Shown in pieces: positions 10,962-20,527 of a DNA stretch of 64,000 nucleotides. How positions within the stretch are numbered: position 1 is the stretch's first letter; each line of letters starts with the position of its first letter. The stretch covers positions 2,131,299-2,195,298 of the forward strand of contig CM059200.1 in NCBI GenBank assembly GCA_030323885.1, in the 5' to 3' direction. The position numbers and the translations under genes are program-made. The notes beneath the pieces are model-generated. The model was not told the origin of the DNA, did no database searches, and saw only the letters and a list, made by a program, of their open reading frames with translations. The DNA is from Branchipolynoe longqiensis. Taxonomy: Eukaryota > Annelida > Polychaeta > Phyllodocida > Polynoidae.

Positions 10962-11309
10962 TTTGTTTTTGTTTGTTTGTTGTTGTTTTACGTCCTAGCA
11001 ACATCTAAGGTCATATCAGGATGGGTACCGACTTGTGACAGTGCACACTCATGGTGAATTTATAGTGCTGTCCCACTGGGAAACCAGGCCGCCGGCACCA
11101 TGACCTGGTATCCCACTCAGTCACATTATCCTGACACTGAGCACACCAGTCCTTGCCCTATCCTAATATTGCCGAGCGCCTGGCTAGGAAGCGACAAGTA
11201 TCAATTTTAAAGTCATTGGTTTGACTCGACCGGGACTCGAACCCACGACCCCACGATCTACCAGCACGGGAGATGGACGCTCTAACTCATTCGGCCATCC
11301 CGTCTGGTG
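10962..11309 (-). mobile_element. SINE-A copy with 11-bp TSD
   Basis: Complete SINE-A on the minus strand. CCGAATTAGTG occurs directly outside both ends (10951-10961 and 11310-11320), a clean target-site duplication showing retroposition. Body, tRNA-like head (CGGCCATCCCGTCTGGT on the plus strand) and GTTT-rich tail are present. Confidence 0.9.
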
Positions 11310-11374
11310 CCGAATTAGTGAGAACGCTGGCTGGCGCGGCAGGTGGTGGGTTCGAAAGTGACATTACAAAATTG

Positions 11375-11592
11375 ATCTGGGCCGCTGGAACCATGACCCG
11401 ATATCTCACTCAGTCATATTATCCTGACACTGAGCTAACCAGTCCTTTCCCTATCCAATTAATGTTGAGCGCCTGGCTAGGAAGCAACAAGTATAAATTT
11501 GTATAAATCATTGGTTTGAGTCGACCGGGAATCGAACTCCCGACCTTCCGCACGGGAGGCCTGCGCTCTACCGATTCGACCACGGCGCTCGG
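11375..11592 (-). mobile_element. SINE-A copy, second head type
   Basis: Minus-strand SINE-A whose head reads TGGTCGAATCGGTAGAGCGC with GGGAGTTCGATTCCCGG, a different tRNA-like head from the neighbour at 10962. The tail part of the body is missing. Confidence 0.75.
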
Positions 11593-11910
11593 TGACTACT
11601 TCTTGTACTTAGCTGCTGGCTTGGCCTGGGCACTCCAATTATTTGTCTGTTTCTTGAATACAACCTTGTTTACCTACACTTCCGGCTTCTGTCCTTTCTT
11701 TAGCCGAATTATTTGGAATCGCTTAAATGGTCATTTTTGTTGGCCACACTTCAAAGTTGCTATATAACAGTATGAAGTGCTACTATATAATGCTATGTTT
11801 ATAATAAGCCAAGTTTCCTAGACCCTAAATACTCTCCGCAAAATGACAGCAGGGGTATATGGGGTAACGTACCAGATTTTGTAGGCCAAACTAATTGCGA
11901 AAGCTGGCGT
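11593..11910. other. No gene seen
   Basis: Unique sequence. The ORF overlapping it begins in SINE sequence and is not credible. Confidence 0.5.
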
Positions 11911-12126
11911 ATTCATGGAGATGGGTAATACACAAATATTTAATTTAGGGTCAAACTACAGGCTGGTTTATACATGGAGATGGCTAATAGACAAATATTT
12001 AATTTAGGGTCCAACTACAGGCTGATTTATACATAGAGATGGCTCATACACAACTATTTAATTTAGGGTCAAACCACTAGGCTGGTTTATACATGGAGAT
12101 TGCTAATACACAAATATTTAATTGGC
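11910..12126. repeat. 59-bp tandem array, left part
   Basis: Unit CAAACTACAGGCTGGTTTAT ACATGGAGATGGCTAATACA CAAATATTTAATTTAGGGT, about four copies. The array resumes at 13325 with near-identical units, so 12127-13324 looks like an interruption. Confidence 0.8.
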
Positions 12127-12472
12127 GGGGGTTGGACAGGGACGTGATTGTTTTAGATTCAGGGGCGTCTGTTTGGATGGATGCTTGAGAATAGAACACT
12201 GCTTGGCGAACTGTCTGAGTTTACGTGACACGTAACGTATTGTAAAATATTCTGATAATAATGCATTGGTGAGGGAATGCAAATGGGCTATTGTGAAACG
12301 GTATACATGGCCAGGTGCATAAATGTGTTTATGTAGTTGCTGGTGGTGCTTGATTGATAGGTAAATAGACATGGTAGTGCTGGCAGGACTGCGTGTTAGG
12401 GGCAGTCAGAGCCCTACACACTACCCCCTCCCCCCTCTGCTAGTCAGGATCACCATAAGGCAAGCTCAAGGC
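12127..12472 (-). repeat. rep-D copy
   Basis: On the minus strand matches 52810-53110 (AATCAAGCACCACCAGCAAC, then CTACATAAACA and TTTGCATTCCC). The plus-strand stretch GTCAGGATCACCATAAGGCA at its right edge also matches 44411-44440. Dispersed and non-coding; class unknown. Confidence 0.6.
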
Positions 12473-13324
12473 ATCCAAAACAAATAGCGAGAAGTTCTTT
12501 TACTATAACTGCATAACTAATTTGACAAGTATCTAAAGCCTTTGAAGCCATGGCAACGGGTTGATTGTTTTGGAAAATGATTGCCCCCAAACCTTATTTG
12601 GATGCATCTACTTGCAATATTATTTGTTCTGTGCAGTCAAAATACCTAAAGGCAGGTGCATTTCTCAACAATTTCTTAAGATTCCTAAATGCTGTTTTCT
12701 CTGGTTCATCCCAATGCCATGCCACATTTTCTTTTATTACTGTCCGTAAAGGCTGAGTTATTTGCGCCATATTATTTATAAATTTACTCACATAACCAAT
12801 CATGCCTAAAAACCTTTGCACTGCGGGTTTGTCAGTGGGATCCGGCATGTCAATAATAGCTTGCACCCACTCCTCATTTGGCCTCAAACCGTTTGCAGTA
12901 ATTAAATGACCCACATAATTAACCCTGGTTTGGCAAATTTTCTACTTACGTGGATTCAATTTAAGATTCATCTCTCTTGCACGGGACAATACTGCCTCCA
13001 AACGGTTATTATGTTCATGTATGGTCCTACCATGTACTAATATATCCTCCGAAATGACATGAACACCTGTACTGTCTTGTAGCATCTCATTCATTTCTTG
13101 TATGAAAATGTCACCTGCCATTTTGATACCAAACGGTAACCTGGTTTACCTGAACCGACCCCAGGGGGTATTAAACGTACAAAGTCTGGAACTACTCTCA
13201 TCTAACTGTACCTGCCAGTACCCACTATTCGCATCTAAAACAGAAAATAACTTGGCCCCGTGTATTTGAGATACGACCTCCTCTATCGTACGTACCGGAT
13301 ACGGTCCATGTAGGATAGCCTTAT
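12473..13324 (-). pseudogene. Ty3/Gypsy RT-RNase H fragment, three in-frame stops
   Basis: Read on the minus strand in one frame, this is the palm and thumb of a Ty3/Gypsy reverse transcriptase followed by the start of RNase H: KLFSVLDANSGYWQVQLDE (about 13245), LPFGIKMAGDIF (about 13120), a catalytic-box region reading VISEDILV (about 13055), GHLITANGL (12914), RFLGMIGYVSKFI (about 12810), VDASK and then ELLAI of RNase H (about 12500). Stops lie in frame at 13146-13148 (TAA), 12942-12944 (TAG) and 12594-12596 (TAA). The usual YxDD box has lost its first Asp. No LTR, Gag, protease or integrase is seen next to it. It sits between rep-D and the resumed 59-bp array, so it is a relic. Confidence 0.85.
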
Positions 13325-13497
13325 TCAAACTACAGGCTGGTTTATACATGGAGATGGCTAATACACAAATATTTAATTTAGGGTCAAACTACAGGCTGAT
13401 TTATACATGGAGATGGCTAATACACAAATATTTAATTTAGGGTCAAACTACAGGCTGGCTTATACATGGAGATGGCTAATACACCGATATGGTTTGG
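13325..13497. repeat. 59-bp tandem array, right part
   Basis: About three more units of the 59-bp repeat seen at 11910-12126. Confidence 0.85.
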
Positions 13498-13769
13498 TAG
13501 TTCGTAGTTCAAACCTGACTTCCGGCATTTTCCCTCGAATCCCTGACAGTGCTAATCCTATGGGTGAAAATCCGCCTTTTTGCAGAAATTCGCTGGCGGT
13601 GTAATAATCTCGGTTTGATTTCTGTGTTTTTTGCTTTAGACCACTTTCATTCAGATCAGTTAAAATCTATAAGGGCATGATCCTCCAATACTTTGACAAT
13701 GGGGACATGATATGCGACGAAGGAGGAAGAGGAGATGCGGTGGATAAAGAGCACTTTATTCAGGAGTGC
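13498..13769. other. No gene seen
   Basis: Unique-looking sequence without recognisable repeat ends. Confidence 0.4.
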
Positions 13770-13888
13770 GATGAACATAGAGGATAATACAGGATAATCA
13801 ATCAATGAATAAAGTACCGTAAGTAAGTCAAGAACATAGAGGATAATAGAGATAATCAATCAATGAATCAAGTAGAGTAAGTGTGTCA
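13770..13888. repeat. ~60-bp tandem duplication
   Basis: GAACATAGAGGATAATACAG then GATAATCAATCAATGAATAA occurs twice in tandem with small changes. Confidence 0.7.
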
Positions 13889-14605
13889 AATGCAAGAGGG
13901 GAGATCAATGAAAGTCAGAGGGGTAAAGGGGGCCCCGAAGAGCCCTCCACCCTAGGAAGGCAGAAGGAGAGTAAGTACCGGTGGGTGGCTGCCACCGTAT
14001 GGTAGTGGAGCTCATGTCTGAACAATACTACGATAGGGCAACGAGCAGTTTTTTTTGTTCGAGTATTTTTATTCCTCTGAATAACATGTTGTCAGTGCTA
14101 ATGCACTGGTCTTCCTTGCCTCTACACAGTAAACACATCTACAACAATATACAGATAGACAATTACAGGAAAATAAGCAAAACATTGATACATGAATGAT
14201 AGGTAAAGAACAAGATAAGAGAAAAAGAAACATATGCGGGGAGCTAACTATGTTAGCCTAGTATGGTAGGCGTTACTAGGGGGTGGGGCATAACTGATTA
14301 TCTTTCTAGTAGTAACATACTCATTGAAAGGGTGATGGGGGATGTAGGGTGGGCCTTTGTGATTGAACTTGTCTTCATGTTAATCTCAGGTGGGGCCTAT
14401 TGAGTTAGTAAGTAGGTTAATTAATCATGTACCTCAGTAGGATCCAACTAGAATCATTTCCAGGCTCATTCCGTTGTAGATGTTTTTTTTGGTCTAGTTG
14501 GCCGCTACTGGTTGAGTTTACAGTGTTTGTTTGGGGGGGGGGGGATGAGGAAGGGCAATTGTCAGTAACTGGAATTCCCACCGCTTAATCTATACTTTTT
14601 ATTCT
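13889..14605. other. No gene; short dispersed repeat at 13985-14050
   Basis: GGCTGCCACCGTATGGTAGT then GGAGCTCATGTCTGAACA (13985-14022) recurs inverted at 51205-51240 and partly at 44225-44250. Otherwise unique sequence, with a G tract near 14540. Confidence 0.5.
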
Positions 14606-14958
14606 TTTAATGTTGCATAGTCTGATGGAAATATTAAATTGTGAAAACCAAAGCAATTATCTAGATTTGATTCTACATATCTGATTTAGATGCTGGTGCA
14701 TTTATTAAACATTTGTTGCCACATAGAAGGGAATGTTGAGGCAATTTAATAGAACCTGTTGCTGCGTAAATTTATAGTGTCAGAGTTTTAGCATGCTTGC
14801 CAAAATTAATTTTGCATGTTTGCACCTGAAATATCTAAAAGCTTAGCCATTTAAAATAAAAGTTACTTCAAACTTTTGAAAGGTAGATTATAACAATATA
14901 CCTAATATTCATCTCAGAAAATGAGAGAAACTCAAAACCATCAAAATGTGAAACTATA
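14606..14958 (+). mobile_element. MITE-K copy, diverged ends
   Basis: TTAATGTTGCATAGTCTGAT on the left and ACCATCAAAATGTGAAACTA on the right are degraded MITE-K ends. The interior matches the family (ATCTAGATTTGATTCTACAT, TTTAAAATAAAAGTTACTTC). Confidence 0.7.
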
Positions 14959-15069
14959 AGCATTGTTGTATTGTGACTTTGGTCGTAATGCTTGCATTGC
15001 ATTTGATTTGCAGTGAAGGAGGAGTGCCCCCCCCCCCCCCGGCCCGCGCCTGCCCATCACCGACTGTTG

Positions 15070-15140
15070 GGGTTACATGGTCCGATGAAATCAGCAAATT
15101 TTCAAAACCAAAACAATGACCTAAATTAGATTCTACATAT
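15070..15140 (+). mobile_element. MITE-K copy, 5' part (split by TRIM-1)
   Basis: GGTTACATGGTCCGATG through TTAGATTCTACATAT is the left part of MITE-K. It continues after TRIM-1 at 15644. Confidence 0.75.
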
Positions 15141-15322
15141 TGTAGTGGTCTGCACTGACCTCTCAGGCAAGTAACCACATAGACAGGTAGGCGTGGGGAG
15201 TGTATTGATATCAGGGAGCCTAGGTGGTGTAATGGTTAGCACACTGGCCCGGAATGCAAAGAGATGTGGGTTCGAGTCCCGCTCTAGGCGCAGTATTTCC
15301 CATTTTCATCACCCCCACGACA
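15141..15322 (+). repeat. TRIM-1 left LTR (182 bp)
   Basis: TGTAGTGGTCTGCACTGACC to CACCCCCACGACA. Same length and, by eye, same sequence as the right LTR. Confidence 0.85.
15218..15289 (+). promoter_or_regulatory. 72-nt tRNA-like sequence with A and B boxes inside the LTR
   Basis: A 7-bp acceptor stem can form between GCCTAGG (15218-15224) and TCTAGGC (15283-15289), with one G-U pair. The A-box region is TGGTGTAATGG (15225-15235), very like tRNA-Gln, and the B box is GGGTTCGAGTCCC (15268-15280), inside a 5-bp T stem. The anticodon arm is degenerate, so this is not a working tRNA; it has the spacing of an internal pol III promoter. The same sequence is in the right LTR at 15539-15610. Confidence 0.8.
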
Positions 15323-15323
15323 C

Positions 15324-15340
15324 TGGTTGCCGTGATCAGG
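15324..15340 (+). other. TRIM-1 primer-binding-site candidate
   Basis: TGGTTGCCGTGATCAGG lies one base after the LTR end CA. TGG would pair with a tRNA 3' CCA. The minus-strand copy near 38000 keeps TGGTTGCCATGACCAGG. The donor tRNA is not identified. Confidence 0.6.
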
Positions 15341-15450
15341 ATCCTGTACAAGCTTTGCGCTGTATGGTTGTTGAACCTACCCTGTGTATGTATGTGTTAG
15401 TGCATTGCCTGTATGTATGTAATTGTAAGCATTACAAGACTTACAATTCC

Positions 15451-15461
15451 AGGGGGACGAG
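15451..15461 (+). other. TRIM-1 polypurine-tract candidate
   Basis: AGGGGGACGAG abuts the right LTR. It is conserved in the 37698-38202 copy (CTCGTCCCCCT on the plus strand). Confidence 0.6.
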
Positions 15462-15643
15462 TGTAGTGGTCTGCACTGACCTCTCAGGCAAGTAACCACA
15501 TAGACAGGTAGGCGTGGGGAGTGTATTGATATCAGGGAGCCTAGGTGGTGTAATGGTTAGCACACTGGCCCGGAATGCAAAGAGATGTGGGTTCGAGTCC
15601 CGCTCTAGGCGCAGTATTTCCCATTTTCATCACCCCCACGACA
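15462..15643 (+). repeat. TRIM-1 right LTR (182 bp)
   Basis: Direct copy of 15141-15322, followed by the target duplication ATAT at 15644-15647. Confidence 0.85.
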
Positions 15644-15924
15644 ATATCTAACTTAGATACTAATGCACTTATTAAGCATTTGTCGCCACACAGAAGGGAG
15701 GCAATTGAATAGATCATGTTACTACAGAATGCTATGGTGTCAGAGTTTTGGCAAGCTTGCCAAAATTAATTTTGCATGGTTGTACTTCAAATATCTCAAA
15801 AGTTAGCCACTTAAAATAAAAGTTACTTTAAGCTAAAGTACGGTTCATTATAACGATCAACTTAATGTATTTATCTCAGAAAATGTTGGAAACCTAAAAG
15901 CATCAGACTATGCAACTTTAACGA
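15644..15924 (+). mobile_element. MITE-K copy, 3' part (split by TRIM-1)
   Basis: ATATCTAACTTAGATACTAA through GCATCAGACTATGCAACTTT AA, the right part of the MITE-K begun at 15070. Confidence 0.8.
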
Positions 15925-15934
15925 CAAACGGATG

Positions 15935-16235
15935 CAGTTGCCGAGGCAATAAGAGTGCAGGCTTCCAATCCTGGCCGAGTCAAACCATTGACTTATAATA
16001 TTGATACTTGTTGCTACATAGCCCGGGCGCTCAGCATTACTAGGATAGGGCAAGGACTCGTTAGCTCAGTGTCAGGATAATGTGAGTGAGTTGGGTATCA
16101 GGTCATGCTACTGGTGGCCTGGTCTGCCAGCGGGGCAGCATGTATAAAGTCACCGAGAGTGCACAGTCACAAGTCAGTAGCCGTTCTGATATGACCTTAG
16201 ATGTTGCCCGGACGTAAGACCCCAGCAAACACACT
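15935..16235 (+). mobile_element. SINE-A copy, decayed head
   Basis: GAGTCAAACCATTGACTTAT, then GGGCAAGGACTCGTTAGCTC and CTGATATGACCTTAGATG to CGTAAGACC. The head before 15960 is decayed. Confidence 0.75.
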
Positions 16236-16339
16236 TTAATCACAATGTGCGGACACCACTGACAGTGGTGTAGAATATCTGTCTACCATCTCCTCTTTGT
16301 TGTCAGCATACTGCATCATATGTTATCAAACATTGTTTA

Positions 16340-16575
16340 ATTTTCTTTAATTTAACTTTTGTTTCCATTTCTATTCGAGGATTGAGCAAACCAGGAACAT
16401 TTGAATCGCATTAGTTTGTTGTCACTCCACTGCTCCTTCCCCTATCCTAGTAATGCTGAGTGTTAGGCTAGGTCATGACAAGTATCAAGCTTTAAGTCAT
16501 TGGCTTGACTCAGCTGGGCTTCGAAGATACGGTTCGATTCCCACGACCTATCCACCCTGGAACTAGGCATCCAAA
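16340..16575 (-). mobile_element. SINE-A head / SINE-C tail chimera
   Basis: Minus strand: head and CTTGTCATGACCTAGCC, then GGAAGGAGCAGTGGAGTG leading into a diverged SINE-C tail (CCTGGTTTGCTCAATCC). Confidence 0.6.
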
Positions 16576-16767
16576 TCATACGGTATTAAAAACAAAAATA
16601 AAATCTCTAGATGATAATTATTATCCCAGCCTCTCTGATGTGATACACCATGGAGGATGTGGATGGGTCGAATGGAGGTAGGTCGCAGACCATTCTGGAA
16701 TTGGTCTGAGATAAGCATGCGATGCAGAACATAACCAACCACATTGTATATATATATATACTATATT
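16576..16767. other. No gene seen
   Basis: Unique sequence with a short TATATA run at about 16746. Confidence 0.4.
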
Positions 16768-17246
16768 CAGTATAACCCCGTTAAACCAAACTTGAAGGGA
16801 CCCTAGAAATTTGTTTGGATTAACCGATCATTGCTTTAACCAAGCTTTGACTTTGACTTGGCTTTGGCAAAAACGGGGGTTCATTATGAATGTACAATGT
16901 ATGCAGCCACTATGATTATTGTTTTTTTATGTATATACAGTTTAACCCCATTAAACTAACGATCGGTTAATCCAAACTTTTGTCGGCAACCTCGCAAAAT
17001 ACTACCATTTATCATATAGAAAACTCCCAGATGACCTTAAAACCACATGAAAGTTTGGTTTAACTGTACCAGAAGTGGCCTGGGGCTGACAATTTTGTTT
17101 GGACTAACCGATACTTTGGATTAACCGACTTTGTTTTAACCAACTTCTTTATATTAAAAATGGTAGTATTTTGCCGGGCTGCCGAAAACAGTTTGGATTA
17201 ACCGATCATTTGGTTTAACCGAGCTTGGTTTAATGGGGTTGTATTG
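16768..17246. mobile_element. MITE-P2 copy (composite)
   Basis: Left CAGTATAACCCCGTTAAACC and right GGTTTAATGGGGTTGTATTG are inverted. An internal TATATACAGTTTAACCCCAT at about 16932 is a second terminus, so the unit looks like two elements sharing a body. AACCGATC and TTTGGATTAACC motifs repeat throughout. Other copies: 20528, 36518, 61177. Confidence 0.75.
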
Positions 17247-17274
17247 TATATACTATATACGTAAACATACATCA

Positions 17275-17565
17275 TCATCATTATCACCAGTCCCCTAACT
17301 GCAAGGGTCATTGTGGCACCACAAATGACCCTACAACAAATTTTCTCCATTTCTCTCTGTTCGGCACTGCCCTCTGGGACTCAACTAACTTGCAGCCAGT
17401 CCATTCTGTGACGTTACCTCCTTACCTCTTCCTTTGCCTGCCTTGTTTTCTTCCCCCTTTCACTGTGCCCTGCAAGCTGGTTTTTTTGGTCAGACCTGAT
17501 GAATGCGAATACCACTGCCGTTTGCATCTCATTACGATCGCCAGGCGATCTTTGTATGGTGTAAT
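17275..17565 (-). pseudogene. Non-LTR retrotransposon C-terminal relic
   Basis: Minus-strand translation gives WYSHSSGLTKKTSLQGTVKG, then GRKQGRQRKR, a stop, and TEWTGCKLVESQRAVPNREK, a pattern I recognise from the C-terminal end of a widespread animal non-LTR (RTE/endonuclease-RT type) element (SSGL..TxLQGTVKGxRRxGRQ, EWTG....SQRA..NREKWR). At least two stops interrupt it. A (GAT)n run at 17275-17282 would be its 3' tail. Family assignment is from memory and moderate. Confidence 0.6.
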
Positions 17566-17624
17566 ATCCTGCTAGATCTTGGCACAAATTCGAAAAAGCT
17601 CATCCTTCGGGGGAAACAGTGAGA

Positions 17625-17986
17625 AACCAGACGGAGTGGCTGAATGAGTTGAGCATCCGCCCCCTGTTTTGGGAGATCGTGGGTCCAAATCCATGAGTTT
17701 GTGGGTTTGAACCCTGGTCGAGTCAAACCAACGACTTAAAAATTGATACTTGTCACTTCCTAGCCTGGCGCTCTGCATTACTAGGATAGGGCAAGGACTG
17801 GTTCGCTCAGTGTCAGGATAATGTGACTGAGTGGGATATCAGGTCATGGTGCCAGCAGCCTGATTTCCCAGTGGGGCAGCACTATAAAGTCACCATGATT
17901 AGGCACTGTCACAAGTAGGTACCCATCCTGATATGACCATAGATGTTGCTAGGACATGAAACAACAACAAAACAAACAATCAAAAA
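17625..17986 (+). mobile_element. SINE-A copy with 13-bp TSD
   Basis: Complete copy flanked by GGAAACAGTGAGA at 17612-17624 and 17987-17999. Head GAGTGGCTGAATGAGTTGAG, duplicated B-box-like region, body and an AACAAAACAAAC tail. Confidence 0.9.
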
Positions 17987-17999
17987 GGAAACAGTGAGA

Positions 18000-18612
18000 T
18001 GCAGTGTAGTGTTTTTCTTCTCCCATTCCCACAGTGCTATCTCCTGATTGGCTGCTCAGTGTTTAGATTTACATAACTGATTTGATTGCTTATATACTGA
18101 CTGGTACAGCGACACTTCTCCCCGGCTATCTGAAAATGGTTGCATACAGACAGTGTACAGCAATGGTCGTGATACTGACCGTCTAGACCAGTCATATCAC
18201 TTACTCCAATCGGCCATCCACAATTCACATTCAGAGAAAAAAAACCCAGTTATTATGAGACAAAATGTCAGTTCACAAAAATTGTGTTATATGTACTTAT
18301 AATGTATTATGTGAATATGAATAACAAAAAAGGTCACATTTTATTATTGTATTCTGTTCCTGTTGATGAGTGATTTCCTTTGATGTCAAGTCTGCTATTT
18401 CGCTTCACTTTCTCGTTCCGATTGTCTCTGTAAGTGGCGGCCTCTGGATGGTTTTTCTGCAAACTTACTGCTCTCCAGACTCAGGCCAATGCAAGATGAG
18501 CACTGTGTATTGATTAAGACAACTTTGTCTCTTCTCTGTATTGAGACTTTTTGAATATTGACATACACTTTGGAGGACAGCCAAGGTTGGCCCAAAACTT
18601 TTGTCTCTTATT
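18000..18612. other. No gene seen
   Basis: AT-rich unique sequence. The ORFs are short and featureless. Confidence 0.45.
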
Positions 18613-19065
18613 TGCGTGTGAGGCTGCTGGAGCCTGCTGGAGGCTGTGGCAGGCTGCTGGAGCCTACTGGAGGCTGTGGCAGGATGATGGAGGCTGGTGG
18701 AGCCTAGTGGAGGCTGTGACAGGCTGGTGGAGGCTGCTGGGGGCTGTGGCAGGCTGGTGGAGGCTGCTGGAGCCTAGTGGAGGTTGTGGCAGGCTGCTGA
18801 AGGCTGCTGGAGGCTGCTGGAGCCTGGTGGAGGCTGTGGCAGGCTGGGGAAGGCTGGTGGAGGCTGTGGCAGGCTGGTGAAGGCTGGTGGAGCCTGATAA
18901 AGGCTGCTGGAAACTGTTGGAGGCTGTTGGAGGCTGTAGGGGGCTGTAGCAGGCGGCTGGAGGCTGTTAAAGCCTGCTGCAGCCTGCTGAGCCTGCTGGA
19001 CTCTGTGGCAGGCTACTTAAGCCTATTGAAGCCTGTGGCAGGCTGCGGCAGGCTGCTGGAGGGGA
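18613..19065. repeat. GGCTGGTGGAGGCTGTGGCA minisatellite
   Basis: Units of about 10 bp (GGCTGCTGGA, GGCTGTGGCA) organised in 20-30-bp blocks. The W-rich plus-strand ORF is repeat translation. A short complementary run (CAGCCTGCCACAGCCTGCCA) is at about 33690. Confidence 0.85.
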
Positions 19066-19358
19066 GGGTGTGAGTAGTATGGGTGAAGGGGCGTTTGTCG
19101 AGGGCTACGTACAGGGCGGCAGGGAGTTGTGTTCTCCGGCCGGGCTCCACCGAGCTGCCGCCCGGCACTGGGTGTAGGGGGGGGGGGCGGGGGAAGCATG
19201 GGGGAGATGTTGTAGGCGTAGGGTGTAGCGTGTGAATATAACTAGGAAATGGTGGCTGCTACATGGATGTTTGTGTGAATATAACTGTCGGATGGTGGCG
19301 ACTGTGGGTGCAGAGTGTGTGCGTCTGAATATAACTAGCATATGGTTGATACTAACTG
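19066..19358. other. No gene; three GAATATAACTRG motifs
   Basis: GTGAATATAACTAGGAAATG-type motifs recur at about 19232, 19275 and 19325. G tract at about 19179. Confidence 0.45.
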
Positions 19359-20235
19359 GGTAGGGTGTGTGAGTGTGTGTTAGTGTGTGTAAGAGTGTGA
19401 ATGTGTGTGAGGGTCTGTGAGTGTGTGAGTGTGAGTGAGTATCTGTGTGTGTGAGTTTTTCTGAGAGTGTGCGTGTGTAAGTTTGTGTGCTTGTGTGAGT
19501 TTGTGTGAGTGTATGCTTGTGTGAGTATGTGTGAGTGTGTGCGAGTGAATGTGTGTGAGTGTCTGTGAGTATGTGTGAGTGTATTTGAGCGTATGTGAGT
19601 GTAGGTGAGAGTATGTGAGTGTATTTGAGTGTATGTGAGTGTATGTGAGCGTATGTGAGCGTATGTGAGTGTATGTGAGTGTATGTGAGTGTGTGTGAGA
19701 GTGTGAGTGTCTGTGAGTGTATGTGAGCGTATGTGAGTGTATATGAGTGTGTGTGAGAGTGTGAGTGTGTGTGAGTGTATGTGAGTGGGTTTGAAAGTGT
19801 GAGTGTGAGTGTATGTGTTATTGTCTGAGAGTGTGTGAGTGTGCGTCAGTGTGTGTGAGTGCGTGTTAGTGTGTGTGAGTGCATGTTAGTCTGTCTGAGA
19901 GTGTGAGTGTGTGTGAGTGTGTGTGAGTGTGTGTGAGTGTGTGTGAGTGTTTGTGAGTGTATGTGTGTATGTATGAGTGTGTGTGAGTGTATATGACTGT
20001 ATGGGAATGTGAATGAGGGTGGGTCTGAGTGTATGTGAGTGTGTGTGAGAGTGTGAGTGTGTGTGAGTGTGTGTGAGTCTATGTGAGTGTGTGTGAGTGT
20101 GTGTGACAGTGTGAGTGTGTGTGAGTGTGTCTGAGTGTGAGTGTATGTGAGGGTGTATGAGTGTGTGTGAGTGTATATGAGTGTATGTGAGTGTGTATTA
20201 GGGTGTGTGTGAATGTGTGTGTGTAAGTGTGTGTG
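19359..20235. repeat. GTGTGTGAGT microsatellite array
   Basis: About 880 bp of GTGTGTGAGT / GTATGTGAGT units. The TH-rich minus-strand ORF is repeat translation. Confidence 0.9.
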
Positions 20236-20277
20236 AATATCACTGGCAGCTGGTCACTGCCAAAAGTAAACAGGCTT

Positions 20278-20525
20278 GTTATTTGTTGGGGAATTACATC
20301 CGGGCAACATCTACGGGCACATCTAGTTGAGTGTCTGCTGACTTGTGTCACTGCCCACTCTGGTGCTTTATAGTGCTGCCTGACTGAGAGACTGGGTCAC
20401 TGGCAACATGATCTGATATCCCATTCAGCCACATTATCCTTATACTCAGCAACCCAGACCTTGTCCTATCCTAATGATGCCAAACGCCAAACTAGGTAGC
20501 AACATGTATCAATTTAGTAAGTTAT
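20278..20525 (-). mobile_element. SINE-A copy, diverged, head truncated
   Basis: TTACATCCGGGCAACATCTA, TTTATAGTGCTGCCTGACTG, CACATTATCCTTATACT and TAGGTAGCAACATGTATCAA follow the SINE-A body on the minus strand. It ends at MITE-P2. Confidence 0.7.
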
Positions 20526-20527
20526 TA

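Larger units (their letters stand above)
15141..15643 (+). mobile_element. TRIM-1: complete miniature LTR retrotransposon with tRNA-like LTRs
   Basis: Two 182-bp direct repeats (15141-15322 and 15462-15643) that I read as identical flank a 139-bp interior. Each repeat starts TG and ends CA. The interior begins, one base after the left repeat, with TGGTTGCCGTGATCAGG, a TGG-initial primer-binding-site candidate. It ends with the purine-rich AGGGGGACGAG directly against the right repeat, a polypurine-tract candidate. A 4-bp duplication, ATAT, flanks the element; deletion restores the MITE-K sequence ACATATCTAAC seen in other copies. These are the hallmarks of an LTR retrotransposon; at 503 bp with no ORF it is a TRIM, dependent on an unseen autonomous partner. 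Identical LTRs suggest recent insertion. Other pieces lie at 1256, 37698, 50651 and 56197. Confidence 0.85.

Noticed and set aside
15218..15289. A functional tRNA-Gln gene
   Set aside because: Acceptor, D and T arms are plausible but the anticodon stem does not pair, and the sequence is repeated within LTRs.
15141..15643. Tandem dimer of an ordinary tRNA SINE
   Set aside because: TG/CA ends, PBS and PPT candidates, equal-length repeats and a 4-bp duplication fit an LTR element better; kept as the alternative to test.
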